Shown here one piece after another: positions 33,516 through 43,209 of a stretch of 45,885 bases of DNA. Source of the DNA: Phycisphaerae bacterium (lineage in GTDB: Bacteria > Planctomycetota > Phycisphaerae > SM23-33); assembly GCA_030745875.1 (NCBI GenBank), contig JASLNT010000076.1:1-45885 (forward strand), in the 5' to 3' direction. The notes beneath the pieces are model-generated. The model saw only the letters and a list, made by a program, of their open reading frames with translations, was not told where the DNA came from and searched no databases. How positions within the stretch are numbered: position 1 is the stretch's first letter; each line of letters starts with the position of its first letter. A program made the position numbers and the translations under genes.

Positions 33516-35579
33516 ATGTCGCAATTACGCGATGGATCGCAAAAAGCAACAGTTCTTCAAGACGGCGCCACGGTGATAGTCGTGGGCGGAGGACCGGGCG
33601 GAGCCTTTTTCGCCATCGGTCTGCTAAAGCGGGCCAGGCAGTCCGGCAGGAAAATCAACGTTGTCATCATTGAGAAAAAAAGGGCGCTCAGATTCTCGGG
33701 CTCCGTCCAGTCGGTTTGCATGCGCGAGGGGTGCAACTACTGCGCGGGGGGCATTTCTCCAAGGTTGACTGACGTACTGGATGAAGAGGACCTTGCGCTG
33801 CCCGATGACATCCTGCAAAGCGAGTTTGAGTCTCTGACGGTTCACGGTGACTGGAAGAACATAAAGTTGCCCGTACCGGAGGGGAGGAGAATGTCTTCAG
33901 TCTTCCGAGGCTCGCGACCGCACAATCGACCGTTGCGGTACGAGAATTTCGACGCATTCATGCTCGAAAAGGCCGCCGATCTCGGCGCTACGGTTATTAC
34001 CGGTGAAGTTCACACCATCCATTATTCCGACGACCGCAAGCCCGTGGCGACCTGGTGGACAGACGCATCCAAATCCAAAGAAGAAAGTTTGAAAGGGGAT
34101 TTTCTGGCCCTTGCGGCGGGCGTGAATCGAATCGGCGGATTGCTGGACAAAGACGACCCGCTTTGGCGGTCTCTGCGTGAGTTCATGCCTGAATTCCGTC
34201 CCCCGAAGGTCCGCAAGGCGCTCATCTGCGAGTTGGCGGCTGACGATAATTGCCTGCAACTCATGTCCGGAGAGTTACATTTCATTCAATACGGATCCAA
34301 GACATTGAAGGTCGAAATGTCCTCCCTGATGCCCAAGGCGGGATACATCACGGTGGTCATGCTCGGCCAATGCGTAGACAGAGCCTCCCCCGCCGACAAT
34401 CAACAAATTATTCGGGAGTTCCTGGAACTGCCCCACATACGGAGACTCCTGCCGGGCAAGGTCGACATATCGCCCCTATGCCTCTGCAACCCGAACATGA
34501 CAGTCGGTACAGCCAAACATCCCTACGGGCACAGGACCGCAGTCATCGGCGATTTGGTGTTCGCAAGGCTCTACAAAGACGGAATACTCTCTTCATACCT
34601 GACCGCCTCGGCGCTGGCGGACTGCATTATGGATAAGGGGGTCGACAAGCGGAGTCTCGCCAAGGGGTATTGGCCCGTCATCAAGCGGTCCAGACGAGAC
34701 ACCACATACGGCAGGTTCGTTTTCCTGCTCAGCCGCGTAGCGTTCGGGCATCGCATTCTGAGCAGGATACTGTACCAGGCGATTAGCTTCGAACGAAGGA
34801 ACAAGCCTCACGGTAAGCGGAGACTGGCCGATCTTCTGTGGAAGATGGCCAGCGGAGACGACAGTTACGGTCGCATCCTCGCGTTGATGTTCCATCCTGC
34901 GGCGTTGTGGGCTATTCTTGTCGGAGGGGTGCTGGTGTCGGCGAGAGATTACGTGACCGAACGGATGTTTGGTCTGAAGTGGAAAGGACTGATGAGGCAT
35001 CCGACGGCAATTCCCAAGGAAGTGTTGGACGAGCAGCATCACCATTTCGCGGAGATCGTCGATATCGAGGGTCCTGGAAAGCGTCCGGAATTCGAGAGCA
35101 TGTACTCGATCGAAATACGCGGCCCGGAGGAGGAGATTCTCAGGCAGGTTGGGAAGTTCGGCGACTCCGACAGGGAGTATCTCCGCCCTCGTATGGTGAA
35201 GATACGCAGAACCGCAGGGCAGCCCAACACAATCGGAAGCGTCATCACGTATGGTTTGCCTTTTCGCTGCCTGGGGTTCAGCATTGTCCTGGAGCGCATA
35301 ATCGACCAGCGGCGCCTGGTGTATCGCGTGAAGAACGGTTTCGCCAAGGGCGGTGTGCTGGTATTCGAGATAAGCCCCGTCCGAAAAGGCATAAATCTCC
35401 TTTCCACGTACGTCGGTTTTAACTTCCCCAAACCGAAGAATCCTATCCGTTGGATTGCCTGGCGCATGTTCAAACTCGCCTTCCCCGGATTCGTCCATAA
35501 CGTAATATGGAATCACTCCCTTTGCAGCATCAAGCATATCGTCGAACGCGAAGCCTGGAAGTCGGATCGGTCGTCATAG
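33516..35579 (+). CDS. FAD-dependent oxidoreductase with C-terminal SRPBCC-like domain
   Basis: GGAG lies seven bases before ATG 33516. The 687-residue protein has an N-terminal FAD fold (VIVVGGGPGGAFF at 20-32; IIEKKRALRF) of the geranylgeranyl-reductase/flavin monooxygenase type, and TAVIGDLVFARLYKDGILSS as the second FAD motif. An unusual C68-x4-C73-x2-C76 cluster could be a small metal or Fe-S site. A hydrophobic stretch (about 455-480) may anchor it to the membrane. The last 170 residues look like a START/SRPBCC-type lipid-binding fold, but that is tentative. It might reduce or oxidise an isoprenoid lipid. It converges on the methyltransferase gene. Confidence 0.7.
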   Translation: MSQLRDGSQKATVLQDGATVIVVGGGPGGAFFAIGLLKRARQSGRKINVVIIEKKRALRFSGSVQSVCMREGCNYCAGGISPRLTDVLDEEDLALPDDILQSEFESLTVHGDWKNIKLPVPEGRRMSSVFRGSRPHNRPLRYENFDAFMLEKAADLGATVITGEVHTIHYSDDRKPVATWWTDASKSKEESLKGDFLALAAGVNRIGGLLDKDDPLWRSLREFMPEFRPPKVRKALICELAADDNCLQLMSGELHFIQYGSKTLKVEMSSLMPKAGYITVVMLGQCVDRASPADNQQIIREFLELPHIRRLLPGKVDISPLCLCNPNMTVGTAKHPYGHRTAVIGDLVFARLYKDGILSSYLTASALADCIMDKGVDKRSLAKGYWPVIKRSRRDTTYGRFVFLLSRVAFGHRILSRILYQAISFERRNKPHGKRRLADLLWKMASGDDSYGRILALMFHPAALWAILVGGVLVSARDYVTERMFGLKWKGLMRHPTAIPKEVLDEQHHHFAEIVDIEGPGKRPEFESMYSIEIRGPEEEILRQVGKFGDSDREYLRPRMVKIRRTAGQPNTIGSVITYGLPFRCLGFSIVLERIIDQRRLVYRVKNGFAKGGVLVFEISPVRKGINLLSTYVGFNFPKPKNPIRWIAWRMFKLAFPGFVHNVIWNHSLCSIKHIVEREAWKSDRSS

Positions 35580-35616
35580 CACAGCGCCCGGGATTGAGAA
35601 GAACACCCAGCCGCAA

Positions 35617-36333
35617 TCAGATCTTCCTGCAGAAGTACTCAGCGAGACGTCGGCTGTAGTCGGCTTGTTCCACGTCAAAGCCGGCGCGTTTCAGCAAACC
35701 TTCCATTATCCATCCGAACGTGCTGAATTCACGGCGGATGTGACTTTCGGCCTGGCTGGCCATGCAGGCCTGACCGAACAGTTCGGCGACCTCGTCCACC
35801 CATTTGTCGAACACCTCGGCATGCCGATCATGCTCGAACTGAAACACCACGTCGCGAAGGTAGAGCACGCCTGCGGGCTTCAACATTTCCGCCATACGCC
35901 CCAGGGCGATTTGTTTCCACATGTCGGGCAGGTGGTGAAGCACCAGTTGCGATGTGATCGCATCGACCGCCCCGCCGCCATGTTCGTATGTGAGGAACCC
36001 TCCCTGGAGGAATGTGATGTTGCTGACGCCTGCATCGCGGGCCTTTACGGCGGCGACTTCCAGCATGGCCTGGGATATATCGACCGCATAGACATGCTCG
36101 CATCTCCGGGCTGCCGCCATGGCGAACGTGCCTGTCCCGCAGCCAATATCCATCAAGCACCAATCCGGCTGTGGATTCATGCTATCGAGGATTTCCTCGT
36201 ACTCAGCATGGGTTCTGTCCGGACGAACGTGAAGTGCGTCGTAATTCTGCGCTTGGGTTTCATCACAGTAATCGGTGCTGATCTTGGCGGTCTCGTCCCA
36301 TTGCCAATTCGGCCGGGCGTTTGATTCTGTCAT
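35617..36333 (-). CDS. Class I SAM-dependent methyltransferase
   Basis: This 238-residue protein has motif I LMDIGCGTGTFAM (about 60-72), an acidic post-I strand (VYAVDIS), and motif IV-like DAITSQLVLHHLPD. This is the UbiE/Methyltransf_11 type. AGGAG lies about nine bases upstream of the ATG. The gene follows the large PQQ-like gene on the same strand after 39 bp and may be co-transcribed with it. Substrate is unknown; the fold is used on small molecules and proteins. Confidence 0.8.
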   Translation of the reverse strand: MTESNARPNWQWDETAKISTDYCDETQAQNYDALHVRPDRTHAEYEEILDSMNPQPDWCLMDIGCGTGTFAMAAARRCEHVYAVDISQAMLEVAAVKARDAGVSNITFLQGGFLTYEHGGGAVDAITSQLVLHHLPDMWKQIALGRMAEMLKPAGVLYLRDVVFQFEHDRHAEVFDKWVDEVAELFGQACMASQAESHIRREFSTFGWIMEGLLKRAGFDVEQADYSRRLAEYFCRKI

Positions 36334-36372
36334 CAGTTAAGCTCCTGCAGGTCTCAGTGGCGCATCGCAAAT

Positions 36373-39300
36373 TCACTTGGCGCCGAAGCATGTCAACGTT
36401 CCGTCCACGCTTGACATCACCAGGCGTCCGGCGGCTGCTGCCAGTCCGTCGGGCGTTGGCGCGGCAGTCAGCTTCAGTTCGCTCATAATGGTTCCGTCGA
36501 CGGCGGACACCACAACCAGCTTACCGCCCTTGCGTCCCTCGTACGCCGCCCACGGATCATTGGAGTACAGCACGTCGGGCGTGCCGGCGGCGACGAGCGT
36601 GTCGCCAGCCAGAATCATCGCCGTCACGCGAACGGGGAGATTGATGCGCCATTTGTCCTTCGGCGGGCGTACTACGGGTGTCTTGCTCTTACCCGAGGGC
36701 CTGCCCGTCTTTCTGGATTTGGCGGGTTTGGGTTTGCGTTTTGGCTTGCGTTTGGGCGGTGGGAGTTTTGTGATGCGATCTGCGGCGAACAACTCAAACC
36801 CCTTGTCACCGGGCTTAAACAGCAAACCGTACCCGCCAATGCCCTTCCTGGCCCGCACACCGCAAACACGCTTATCATCGAAAACGAGGTACTCGGCAAC
36901 CGCGGCGCCATCCAGGAACCATCGCGTGCGGTGAAACCAACTATAGTCCAGGAAACCGCCCGTGGCGCGAAGGTGCATGGGTATTTGGGCTTTCTTGCCT
37001 CGCCCCAGCACGGGCAGATTTCGCAGATATATCCCGCCCTTGTCAGCCACCAACAGGTCCGAAAGCACACCGGTGTCGATACTCTGGTCGCGCCCCCAGT
37101 CGACATCCATGTCCTGCGTGCTGCTGAGAGTCTCGCTTGCGACTATCTCGCCGGTGTCGAGCTTAAGAGCGTAGACGGAAATCCCGCCGTCCAGAAACGA
37201 CGATCGACCGGCGGCGCAGTACACCGTTCCATCAATCACCAGCACGCTGCCGTGAACCGGCCAGGCCGACTCAAATCCGCCAAACGCACCGACCAGTCTA
37301 TCCTGCCGAGCCGCCCTGAACCGCCACGCCAGTACGCCGTCGTCGACCCGAAGGCAGTAGACCCATCCGTCCGTACATCCGAAAACCGCGCGGCGCCCAT
37401 GAATGGTGGGCGGTGTGTCGATTGCGCCTCCGGCGATATATCTCCATTGCACCTTACCGTCCGCCGCCGCCAGGCATACTACCTCCCGTGCGGCCTTGCG
37501 GGCCGCTATTACGCGACCGTCAACCAGAACCGGTGCTGTAAGCTCCCCTCCGAGGTCCGCCCGCCAGACCGTCTTCAGGGACTTCGGAATCACAGCGCTG
37601 GTTGAACCGCTGCGCCGCGGGTCATTGCGAAACATCGGCCAGGCTTGTCCCTCAGCGATCTTCGAGTGACGATTGGCGATCTTCCCGTAAGCCGGACCCT
37701 TGTCCAGTTTTGGTCCGTCGTCCGGAGCCTTTGCGGGCAAATCCGCCTTCAACGCCAAAAACCCATTGAGTTTCGAACTGATATAGCAGTCGCAGGGATG
37801 CGGTGTGGCGTAAGTCATCCCGTTGCAGGGCATCACGCCGAGACGACACGTGCCGCGAACCCAGTGGTTCCGGTCAGTCCGGTCCGATTTCCAATCGATG
37901 TACTCCAGCCCGCGGAAGCTGGTGATCATATAACGGGTGGTGGCTTTGTTGCGATAGCAGCGATGGTGGTGTCCGTTGTCGAACGCCTTGTGGTCGGAGA
38001 CCTTGCGTTTTATCTTCCCGGTCTTGGGATCAAGGCCCAGGACGTAATCGTTCTGGTAGTCGGTTACCCACACAAGCCCCTGGAGGATGAAAACATCGGC
38101 GGGATGAGCCCAACCCCAGGAAGAGCACTGGCGATTCCAGAGTTCCTTGCCCGTGTCGGCTGAGAATGCGTGAACCTTCGCCCTTATCTCGCGCCAATCG
38201 ACACCGCGGTCGGGATTCATCTGGGCGAAATAGACCGCGCCGTTGTTGTAGACCAGCGTACACATGTCGCTGATGCGTATGTTGTATCGCATCTTGTTCT
38301 CGGGAACGCCCGGCCGATCGATCCGCCACTTCTCGCGGCCGTCTTTCTGGCTCAGGCTGACGATCCTATCACCGTCTGCGAAGAACACCTTACCGCCTCC
38401 GGCGGACATGCTGAGGTGGCTGATCCGCTCCATCGATCCGGTCTTGGACCGCAGACCGACATAATCGCCCGTCTTCCAGATCATCGATCCGGATCGACGA
38501 TCAATCGCCGCAACCTGCTTTCGCACCGGCGGCGCCGAATCGCCGAGTTCAACACCGGGCTTCTGTGCGGATTTGTTGATTGAAACGATCAGCAGATCGT
38601 CGTCGCAGAGAATCTCATCGGTGAACTGCGTGCCCTCGTAGGTCCGAAGCACCTTCCCGGTAGCCGCGTCCAACTCAGTGAGCGGAGCGTTGAAACCAAG
38701 CGTAACGTACACCCGATCGCCCACCGCCGCCAATCGCCGCGACACGTGCGTGGGAATAGTGAAGCGAACGGTGGCGCGCGTGCTCCAGGCGGTCCAACCC
38801 CACTTGGGGATCGGAATCCGCCAGAGTTTCAACCCGTTGAATGCGTCGCGGGCGACCAGAGCCCATTTGTCCGGGGCCGAACCGCCCATGGACGCCGGGG
38901 CCTCATCCACAATATAGAACACTTTCCCGCCGGCCGACACCATCGCCGAAACGCTCGGGGCGCTGTCGTGCGACCGCGACCAGAGCGGTTTGGCGATCCA
39001 CTTGAAACTCCTCGGCGGACCGACCCGAGTGTCGGAGGAGACCGCATTACCGTCGGCTGCGTGCAGCCAGTGCGTCCACTCGTCGATGTCATCCGGGCGG
39101 GGCTTGACGCTCTTGACCCACTTCCCGTTGGTCTTGACGTAAGCAACTCCGTCGGGGACCAGAACGCGTCGCACCTCGTCCATGGGCACCGCTCCGAGGC
39201 CTTCTGCGACCAATAGATTGACCATATTCTCCGCGTATGGCAGGCGGGCTCCGGTCAGCCCGGTCGCCCACACGCTCTCGTCCAGACCCGCCTTGCGAAC

Positions 39301-39567
39301 GTTCGCTCGAACGGCCGCAAGGTCCGATGCGTCTGTCGCCAGAGCATGCACGACATATCGCTCACCGGCCCGCAGCGCAGCGCTCAGGCCCGCCCCGCCG
39401 GAAACGCCCGTGCGGATATGAACCACCAACCCGCCTTTGACACCAGAGCCCTTCAGTATCTCGCCCGCCCGCTCAGCCTCACCCGAAAAGCCCGCCCCGA
39501 CGCTCACGGTGAGAACGGACACAAGAACGGTAATTGCTCGAGATATTGTCAATGTGAATCTCCTCAT
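36373..39567 (-). CDS. Exported PQQ-like propeller with methyltransferase-like N-terminus
   Basis: This 1064-residue protein has a signal peptide (MRRFTLTISRAITVLVSVLT). A domain at about 33-165 resembles a degenerate SAM-methyltransferase fold (GLVVHIRTGVSGG, then LPYAENMVNLLVAEGLGAVP and EVRRVLVPDGVAYVKTNGKW). It lacks a convincing GxGxG-type SAM loop, so it is probably a non-catalytic relic. The remainder is a long PQQ-like propeller with WTHWLH, GREKWRIDRPG, WPMFRNDPRRSG and GKVQWRYIAGG strands, possibly two propellers. A Lys/Pro-rich linker lies near residues 930-965. Large quinoprotein-like exported proteins of this type are typical of planctomycetes; function unknown. Confidence 0.75.
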   Translation of the reverse strand: MRRFTLTISRAITVLVSVLTVSVGAGFSGEAERAGEILKGSGVKGGLVVHIRTGVSGGAGLSAALRAGERYVVHALATDASDLAAVRANVRKAGLDESVWATGLTGARLPYAENMVNLLVAEGLGAVPMDEVRRVLVPDGVAYVKTNGKWVKSVKPRPDDIDEWTHWLHAADGNAVSSDTRVGPPRSFKWIAKPLWSRSHDSAPSVSAMVSAGGKVFYIVDEAPASMGGSAPDKWALVARDAFNGLKLWRIPIPKWGWTAWSTRATVRFTIPTHVSRRLAAVGDRVYVTLGFNAPLTELDAATGKVLRTYEGTQFTDEILCDDDLLIVSINKSAQKPGVELGDSAPPVRKQVAAIDRRSGSMIWKTGDYVGLRSKTGSMERISHLSMSAGGGKVFFADGDRIVSLSQKDGREKWRIDRPGVPENKMRYNIRISDMCTLVYNNGAVYFAQMNPDRGVDWREIRAKVHAFSADTGKELWNRQCSSWGWAHPADVFILQGLVWVTDYQNDYVLGLDPKTGKIKRKVSDHKAFDNGHHHRCYRNKATTRYMITSFRGLEYIDWKSDRTDRNHWVRGTCRLGVMPCNGMTYATPHPCDCYISSKLNGFLALKADLPAKAPDDGPKLDKGPAYGKIANRHSKIAEGQAWPMFRNDPRRSGSTSAVIPKSLKTVWRADLGGELTAPVLVDGRVIAARKAAREVVCLAAADGKVQWRYIAGGAIDTPPTIHGRRAVFGCTDGWVYCLRVDDGVLAWRFRAARQDRLVGAFGGFESAWPVHGSVLVIDGTVYCAAGRSSFLDGGISVYALKLDTGEIVASETLSSTQDMDVDWGRDQSIDTGVLSDLLVADKGGIYLRNLPVLGRGKKAQIPMHLRATGGFLDYSWFHRTRWFLDGAAVAEYLVFDDKRVCGVRARKGIGGYGLLFKPGDKGFELFAADRITKLPPPKRKPKRKPKPAKSRKTGRPSGKSKTPVVRPPKDKWRINLPVRVTAMILAGDTLVAAGTPDVLYSNDPWAAYEGRKGGKLVVVSAVDGTIMSELKLTAAPTPDGLAAAAGRLVMSSVDGTLTCFGAK

Positions 39568-39659
39568 CGCACGCGCTCAGAATCGTTAAATGGCATTCAG
39601 TGTGCCTGAAGGATAGGGAATTGAACGACCCCCCGCAATTCGATTCCGGTTGCGCCCGG

Positions 39660-41198
39660 TCAATGGAGCGGGATCTTGCCGTCGGCGCGGGCTTCGTCGA
39701 TCGACCCGTACCCGACGAAGTCTTCATCCCGAATGAGCTGCGCAGCCGAGTGGGCGATTGGATAAAAATACCGCCCGCGCTTGCTGGCGACGAATCGCAA
39801 TCCGGTCGTCTTGCGTTTGCCCACCCAACTGAACGGCGGAGCGGGCGAGGACGGGGTGTCCGGTTTGGCGATCGCGCCGGCGGGTAGAACTCCATAGCTA
39901 ACCGGAGCTTTCGGGAACCGTCCGCTTATGTCCGGTATTCGATCACCCCCCCCGCCGATTCGACCGGCCGGACCGAAAAACATCCAAAGCACCATACCGA
40001 TCACAAGAACCGCCACACCGCAAGCTCCCAGTATCCGCATTCGATGCGACCTGACCGAATGTTCGGGGCTCGGCTGTCGCGTCGCTGAACCCATCAGGGC
40101 TCCGGAACCGCTTACCGCCTGAGATCCGAAAGCCGGTATGCGAGATCCAAAAAGAGTCGACTCCGAACCCGATGGCGAGATCATACCGGACTCGCTTCCA
40201 CGCCAGTCAATGCCCTCGGAATGCAGGGCGGTGGCGAAATCTGCGGCGGACGGACGCTGCGACGGGTCTTTCGCCATCGCCCACTGCACGAGTTTGTCCA
40301 GACTTTCGGGGCAGTCGGGTATGTGTTTCGACAGTTCCGGCAGGGGACCGTCGAGATGCTGATTGAGAATCTCCGAGACCTTGGGCCCGACATACGGAGG
40401 ATGCCCGGTGAGCGTGTAGTACAACGTCCCGCCCAGACTGTATACGTCAGACGCCGACGCGGAACGATGGTCTCGAATCACCTCCGGAGCGACGAATTGC
40501 GGTGTTCCTACGGCCTTGGTGGTGAAGTCGAACGGATCGTTCGGATCGTACAGGCGCACCAGGCCGAAATCGGTGAGCTTGCAGTGTCCGCCGCGCGAAA
40601 CCAGCAGATTTCCGGGTTTCACATCGCGGTGGATAACACCCAGCGAATGAGCGGCCGCCAGCGCAACGGCGGAGTCGGCGATAACCTTACACGCCCGTCC
40701 GGGAGGCATTCGGCCTGTGGTCTTGATGATGTCCTTGACGCTGCCTCCTTCAACCATCTCCATGGCGATGTACCACCATCCGTCGTGCTCGTTGATCTCG
40801 TAAATCCGGACAACATTGGGGTGATCCAGCCTGGCCGCCGCACGCGCCTCCCGCAAAAACTGGTCAACTCGCTGGCGATCGTCGAAACCCACGATGCGCT
40901 TCCGAAGCACCTTCAACGCCACAATGCGATGCAGGTTTACGTCCATCGCCTGGATCACCATTCCCATCGAACCCTCGGCAATCATGCGAAGAAGCTTGAA
41001 ATGCCCCAGAGTCTTTCCCGCCCAGCGGCGCCGGGCGCCCTGGTCCCCCACCGCCTCGACCGAACCATCGTCGTGGGGCAGCACAACAGTCTCATCGCCG
41101 ACAGCGTCGCCCTCGCCCTCAAAGACCATGCTCGCCTCGAATGCGGCTTCGTCTTCCAGACCAACGTGCCGAATGTCGCCGTCTTCAGGCATGTTCAC
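39660..41198 (-). CDS. Membrane-anchored Ser/Thr protein kinase
   Basis: This 512-residue protein has a Hanks-type kinase domain (about 65-330). It has the P-loop IAEGSMG, ATP-binding K96 (VALKVL), alpha-C E117, catalytic H190-R191-D192 with KPGN, D210-F-G and the APE motif (VAPEV), so it should be active. A transmembrane helix (about 388-409) is followed by an extracytoplasmic C-terminus whose last 45 residues (about 467-511) resemble the small Ada-like zinc domain found in other proteins, but without its cysteines. The ATG overlaps the stop of the upstream DUF3616 gene (ATGA) and has GGGGAGG upstream, so it is translationally coupled. It may sense an external or membrane signal. Confidence 0.85.
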   Translation of the reverse strand: MNMPEDGDIRHVGLEDEAAFEASMVFEGEGDAVGDETVVLPHDDGSVEAVGDQGARRRWAGKTLGHFKLLRMIAEGSMGMVIQAMDVNLHRIVALKVLRKRIVGFDDRQRVDQFLREARAAARLDHPNVVRIYEINEHDGWWYIAMEMVEGGSVKDIIKTTGRMPPGRACKVIADSAVALAAAHSLGVIHRDVKPGNLLVSRGGHCKLTDFGLVRLYDPNDPFDFTTKAVGTPQFVAPEVIRDHRSASASDVYSLGGTLYYTLTGHPPYVGPKVSEILNQHLDGPLPELSKHIPDCPESLDKLVQWAMAKDPSQRPSAADFATALHSEGIDWRGSESGMISPSGSESTLFGSRIPAFGSQAVSGSGALMGSATRQPSPEHSVRSHRMRILGACGVAVLVIGMVLWMFFGPAGRIGGGGDRIPDISGRFPKAPVSYGVLPAGAIAKPDTPSSPAPPFSWVGKRKTTGLRFVASKRGRYFYPIAHSAAQLIRDEDFVGYGSIDEARADGKIPLH

Positions 41199-42415
41199 CG
41201 ACCTCCCCTTCCGCGCACTATACCGCGAAAGTCCAGAATGGTCAGCACGCTCTGCCGCGCCGTACGCCCTTCGCTCACATCGCCCTCGTCCGAACAGATG
41301 GCGATGAACCGACTACCGCCCAGACGACATATCGCCTCGATCTTCATATCGGGAGCCCGCGCAAAACAGACGGGCTTGTCGCTCTTCCGCCCGCTCCACC
41401 AGAACAAGGCGCTGTCCAGCGTGTTTGGCGGGAAAGGCTGGTCCTTGTCGAGTTTCGGACCGTTGCTCCTGGCCGCCGCGATAAGATAACCCCGGGTGAC
41501 CGGATCCCAACAGATGTCGCTGACGCCTCTTCGCCCCAGATCAAGGGGGAACAGGTCGATCAATTTCGTCAGATTGGCGTCGGAAGCGTCAAACGCCTCG
41601 TCAACGCCCCGCAACGCAAAAAACAAAGCCGAACCGCCCACAAGCGGGTTCCGCATTCCGCACAGCATTGTCGAAACATCCGGGGTAAAGGCTACGCCCT
41701 CCACGTTGCCCCAGCGGTAGGTGTTCTTGTTGTCGCCTGTAAAATCGGCCCAATACGTACTGTAAGGCGTTATTCCGGCATCCTTAAAATGCTCGTTAAC
41801 TGCCGCCCGGATAGGGCTCGCGTCGACCACAACCGGGCGTCCGACGGAAAGAGGATCAAGCTGTTTTATACTGCAGCGAAGCATGTGAGCCCGCTTGGGC
41901 AACGCCATTGCCGTACGGTCGTTGCTCAGCGAGCACATCACGTACAGGACCGGCTTGCCGTTGCGCGATCGCCGGATAGTAATGCTCTCGGCGTCCTGCA
42001 GCAATTCCTGTTCATTACGTATCACCACGTGGGGCGATGGAGCCCCGATGGTCATCTTGTCCAGATCGACCGGACATACAAACAGGACATGTTCGTGGCG
42101 ATCGCTGGTCAGGATCAAACGCCCGTCCAACCACACCATTCCGCTGCATTCAAACGGTTTCTTCTCCAGTTGCTGATTGGATGTAACTGCACGAACGGTG
42201 ATGTCGCGTTGTGCAACAATGGGCGGCTCGACGATCTCAAAACGGATATCGGCGACGTACGTGCCGATCTGGGGGCTCTCATCGGATTCCGAACGTCCGG
42301 CCAGCATGAGAGAGATAATACCGCAGAGCAGAATTCCACCGGCGCGAACCGACCACGCGCGCCACAACCGCCGATTCCCGCATTGACCTGAAAATTCAGA
42401 TACTTTGCATATCAT
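41195..42415 (-). CDS. Exported DUF3616-family protein
   Basis: ATG 42415 (AAAGG about ten bases upstream) is preferred; the frame opens to 42484. The 406-residue protein has an N-terminal hydrophobic segment (about 26-40), so it is exported or anchored. Its body resembles DUF3616: ECSGMVWLDGRLILTSDRHE near the start, NVEGVAFTPDVSTMLCGMRN in the middle, GRRGVSDICWDPVTRGYLIA later, and IEAICRLGGSRFIAICSDE at the end. DUF3616 proteins are thought to be beta-propellers of unknown function. It is the upstream partner of the kinase gene with a four-base stop/start overlap, so it may work with or report to the kinase. Confidence 0.6.
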   Translation of the reverse strand: MICKVSEFSGQCGNRRLWRAWSVRAGGILLCGIISLMLAGRSESDESPQIGTYVADIRFEIVEPPIVAQRDITVRAVTSNQQLEKKPFECSGMVWLDGRLILTSDRHEHVLFVCPVDLDKMTIGAPSPHVVIRNEQELLQDAESITIRRSRNGKPVLYVMCSLSNDRTAMALPKRAHMLRCSIKQLDPLSVGRPVVVDASPIRAAVNEHFKDAGITPYSTYWADFTGDNKNTYRWGNVEGVAFTPDVSTMLCGMRNPLVGGSALFFALRGVDEAFDASDANLTKLIDLFPLDLGRRGVSDICWDPVTRGYLIAAARSNGPKLDKDQPFPPNTLDSALFWWSGRKSDKPVCFARAPDMKIEAICRLGGSRFIAICSDEGDVSEGRTARQSVLTILDFRGIVRGRGGR

Positions 42416-42484
42416 CAAACTGCAACCTTTCTGAATCGCATCCGAAACACCCAACAGTCTTTCGGCACGCCGGTCGACTCGCAC

Positions 42485-42634
42485 AGAAACGTATTGCTGT
42501 CAACTTCTTAATATACTCGATATTCCCCAAATTGAGCCCATGTTTTTTGAATACTCTTCATTGTTTTTGGACCTTCACGACAACAGCAAATCTGATTCAA
42601 CTCTTTTTAACTGCAGGAAATAGGTCAATCTTCA
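42485..42634. other. AT-rich spacer upstream of the DUF3616/kinase pair
   Basis: This spacer is markedly AT-rich against its surroundings, with several T-runs and TATATT/TATTAA boxes on the minus strand (near 42505-42520). It is the likely promoter region for the coupled DUF3616-kinase genes, but no -35/-10 pair with good spacing stands out. Confidence 0.3.
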
Positions 42635-43180
42635 TCAGGTGATTCGACACATCGCTCCAGTCTGCAAGACGTACCGACCCGGCCCGTCAAACTCCAAGCC
42701 CAAGGCCGGATCGGCGGTGACAATACCGAAATACGGACCTCCCATCGACTCGATAACCTCCCGTTCGATTGAGCTGTCGTCAGGCGGACCGGCCAGCAGT
42801 TCGTTGCAGGTGTCCCAATCCAACCGCCGGGCGAGCAAACTTATCTTCGACGCATCGCTCACCAGCAGCGTCCCGTTGTCGATCAGAAACGATCCGGGCG
42901 GACTGCTGGTGACTTTACGAACGCAGGAAACATCCAGGCGATATCGCCCGGGGATGAACGCGGGAATCTCGTACATGCCGACCCGCCCGTAGGCCGCGGT
43001 GTTGATGAACTCACCGAGCACTCCCTTAAGGTCCGGACATCGCCTGGCGCAGAGCGGACCCAGATCGTCGGCGAGGATATCCAGTTCCGACGGGCTCAGC
43101 AGGACAACGTAGGGGCTGTCGGTGACAAACTCGACCTCGCCTCCGCCAAAGCTGATGTTCGCGACGTTGGAATTGTCCAT
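42635..43180 (-). CDS. Protein of unknown function (181 residues)
   Basis: I do not recognise this soluble 181-residue protein. It has no signal peptide and no membrane helix. It contains GGGEVEFVTDSPYVVLLSP near the N-terminus and a GIVTADPALGLEFDGPGRY-type segment near the end, with scattered prolines and glycines suggesting beta structure. It begins 29 bp after the stop of the PsbP-like gene on the same strand, so the two are likely co-transcribed. No strong Shine-Dalgarno site is seen. Confidence 0.55.
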   Translation of the reverse strand: MDNSNVANISFGGGEVEFVTDSPYVVLLSPSELDILADDLGPLCARRCPDLKGVLGEFINTAAYGRVGMYEIPAFIPGRYRLDVSCVRKVTSSPPGSFLIDNGTLLVSDASKISLLARRLDWDTCNELLAGPPDDSSIEREVIESMGGPYFGIVTADPALGLEFDGPGRYVLQTGAMCRIT

Positions 43181-43209
43181 ACGCTTGGTTGAATCTCAAA
43201 CCGCGCCGG

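Noticed and set aside
40221..42391. Overlapping plus-strand open frames across the kinase and DUF3616 genes
   Set aside because: They oppose genes with catalytic kinase motifs and have no recognisable features.
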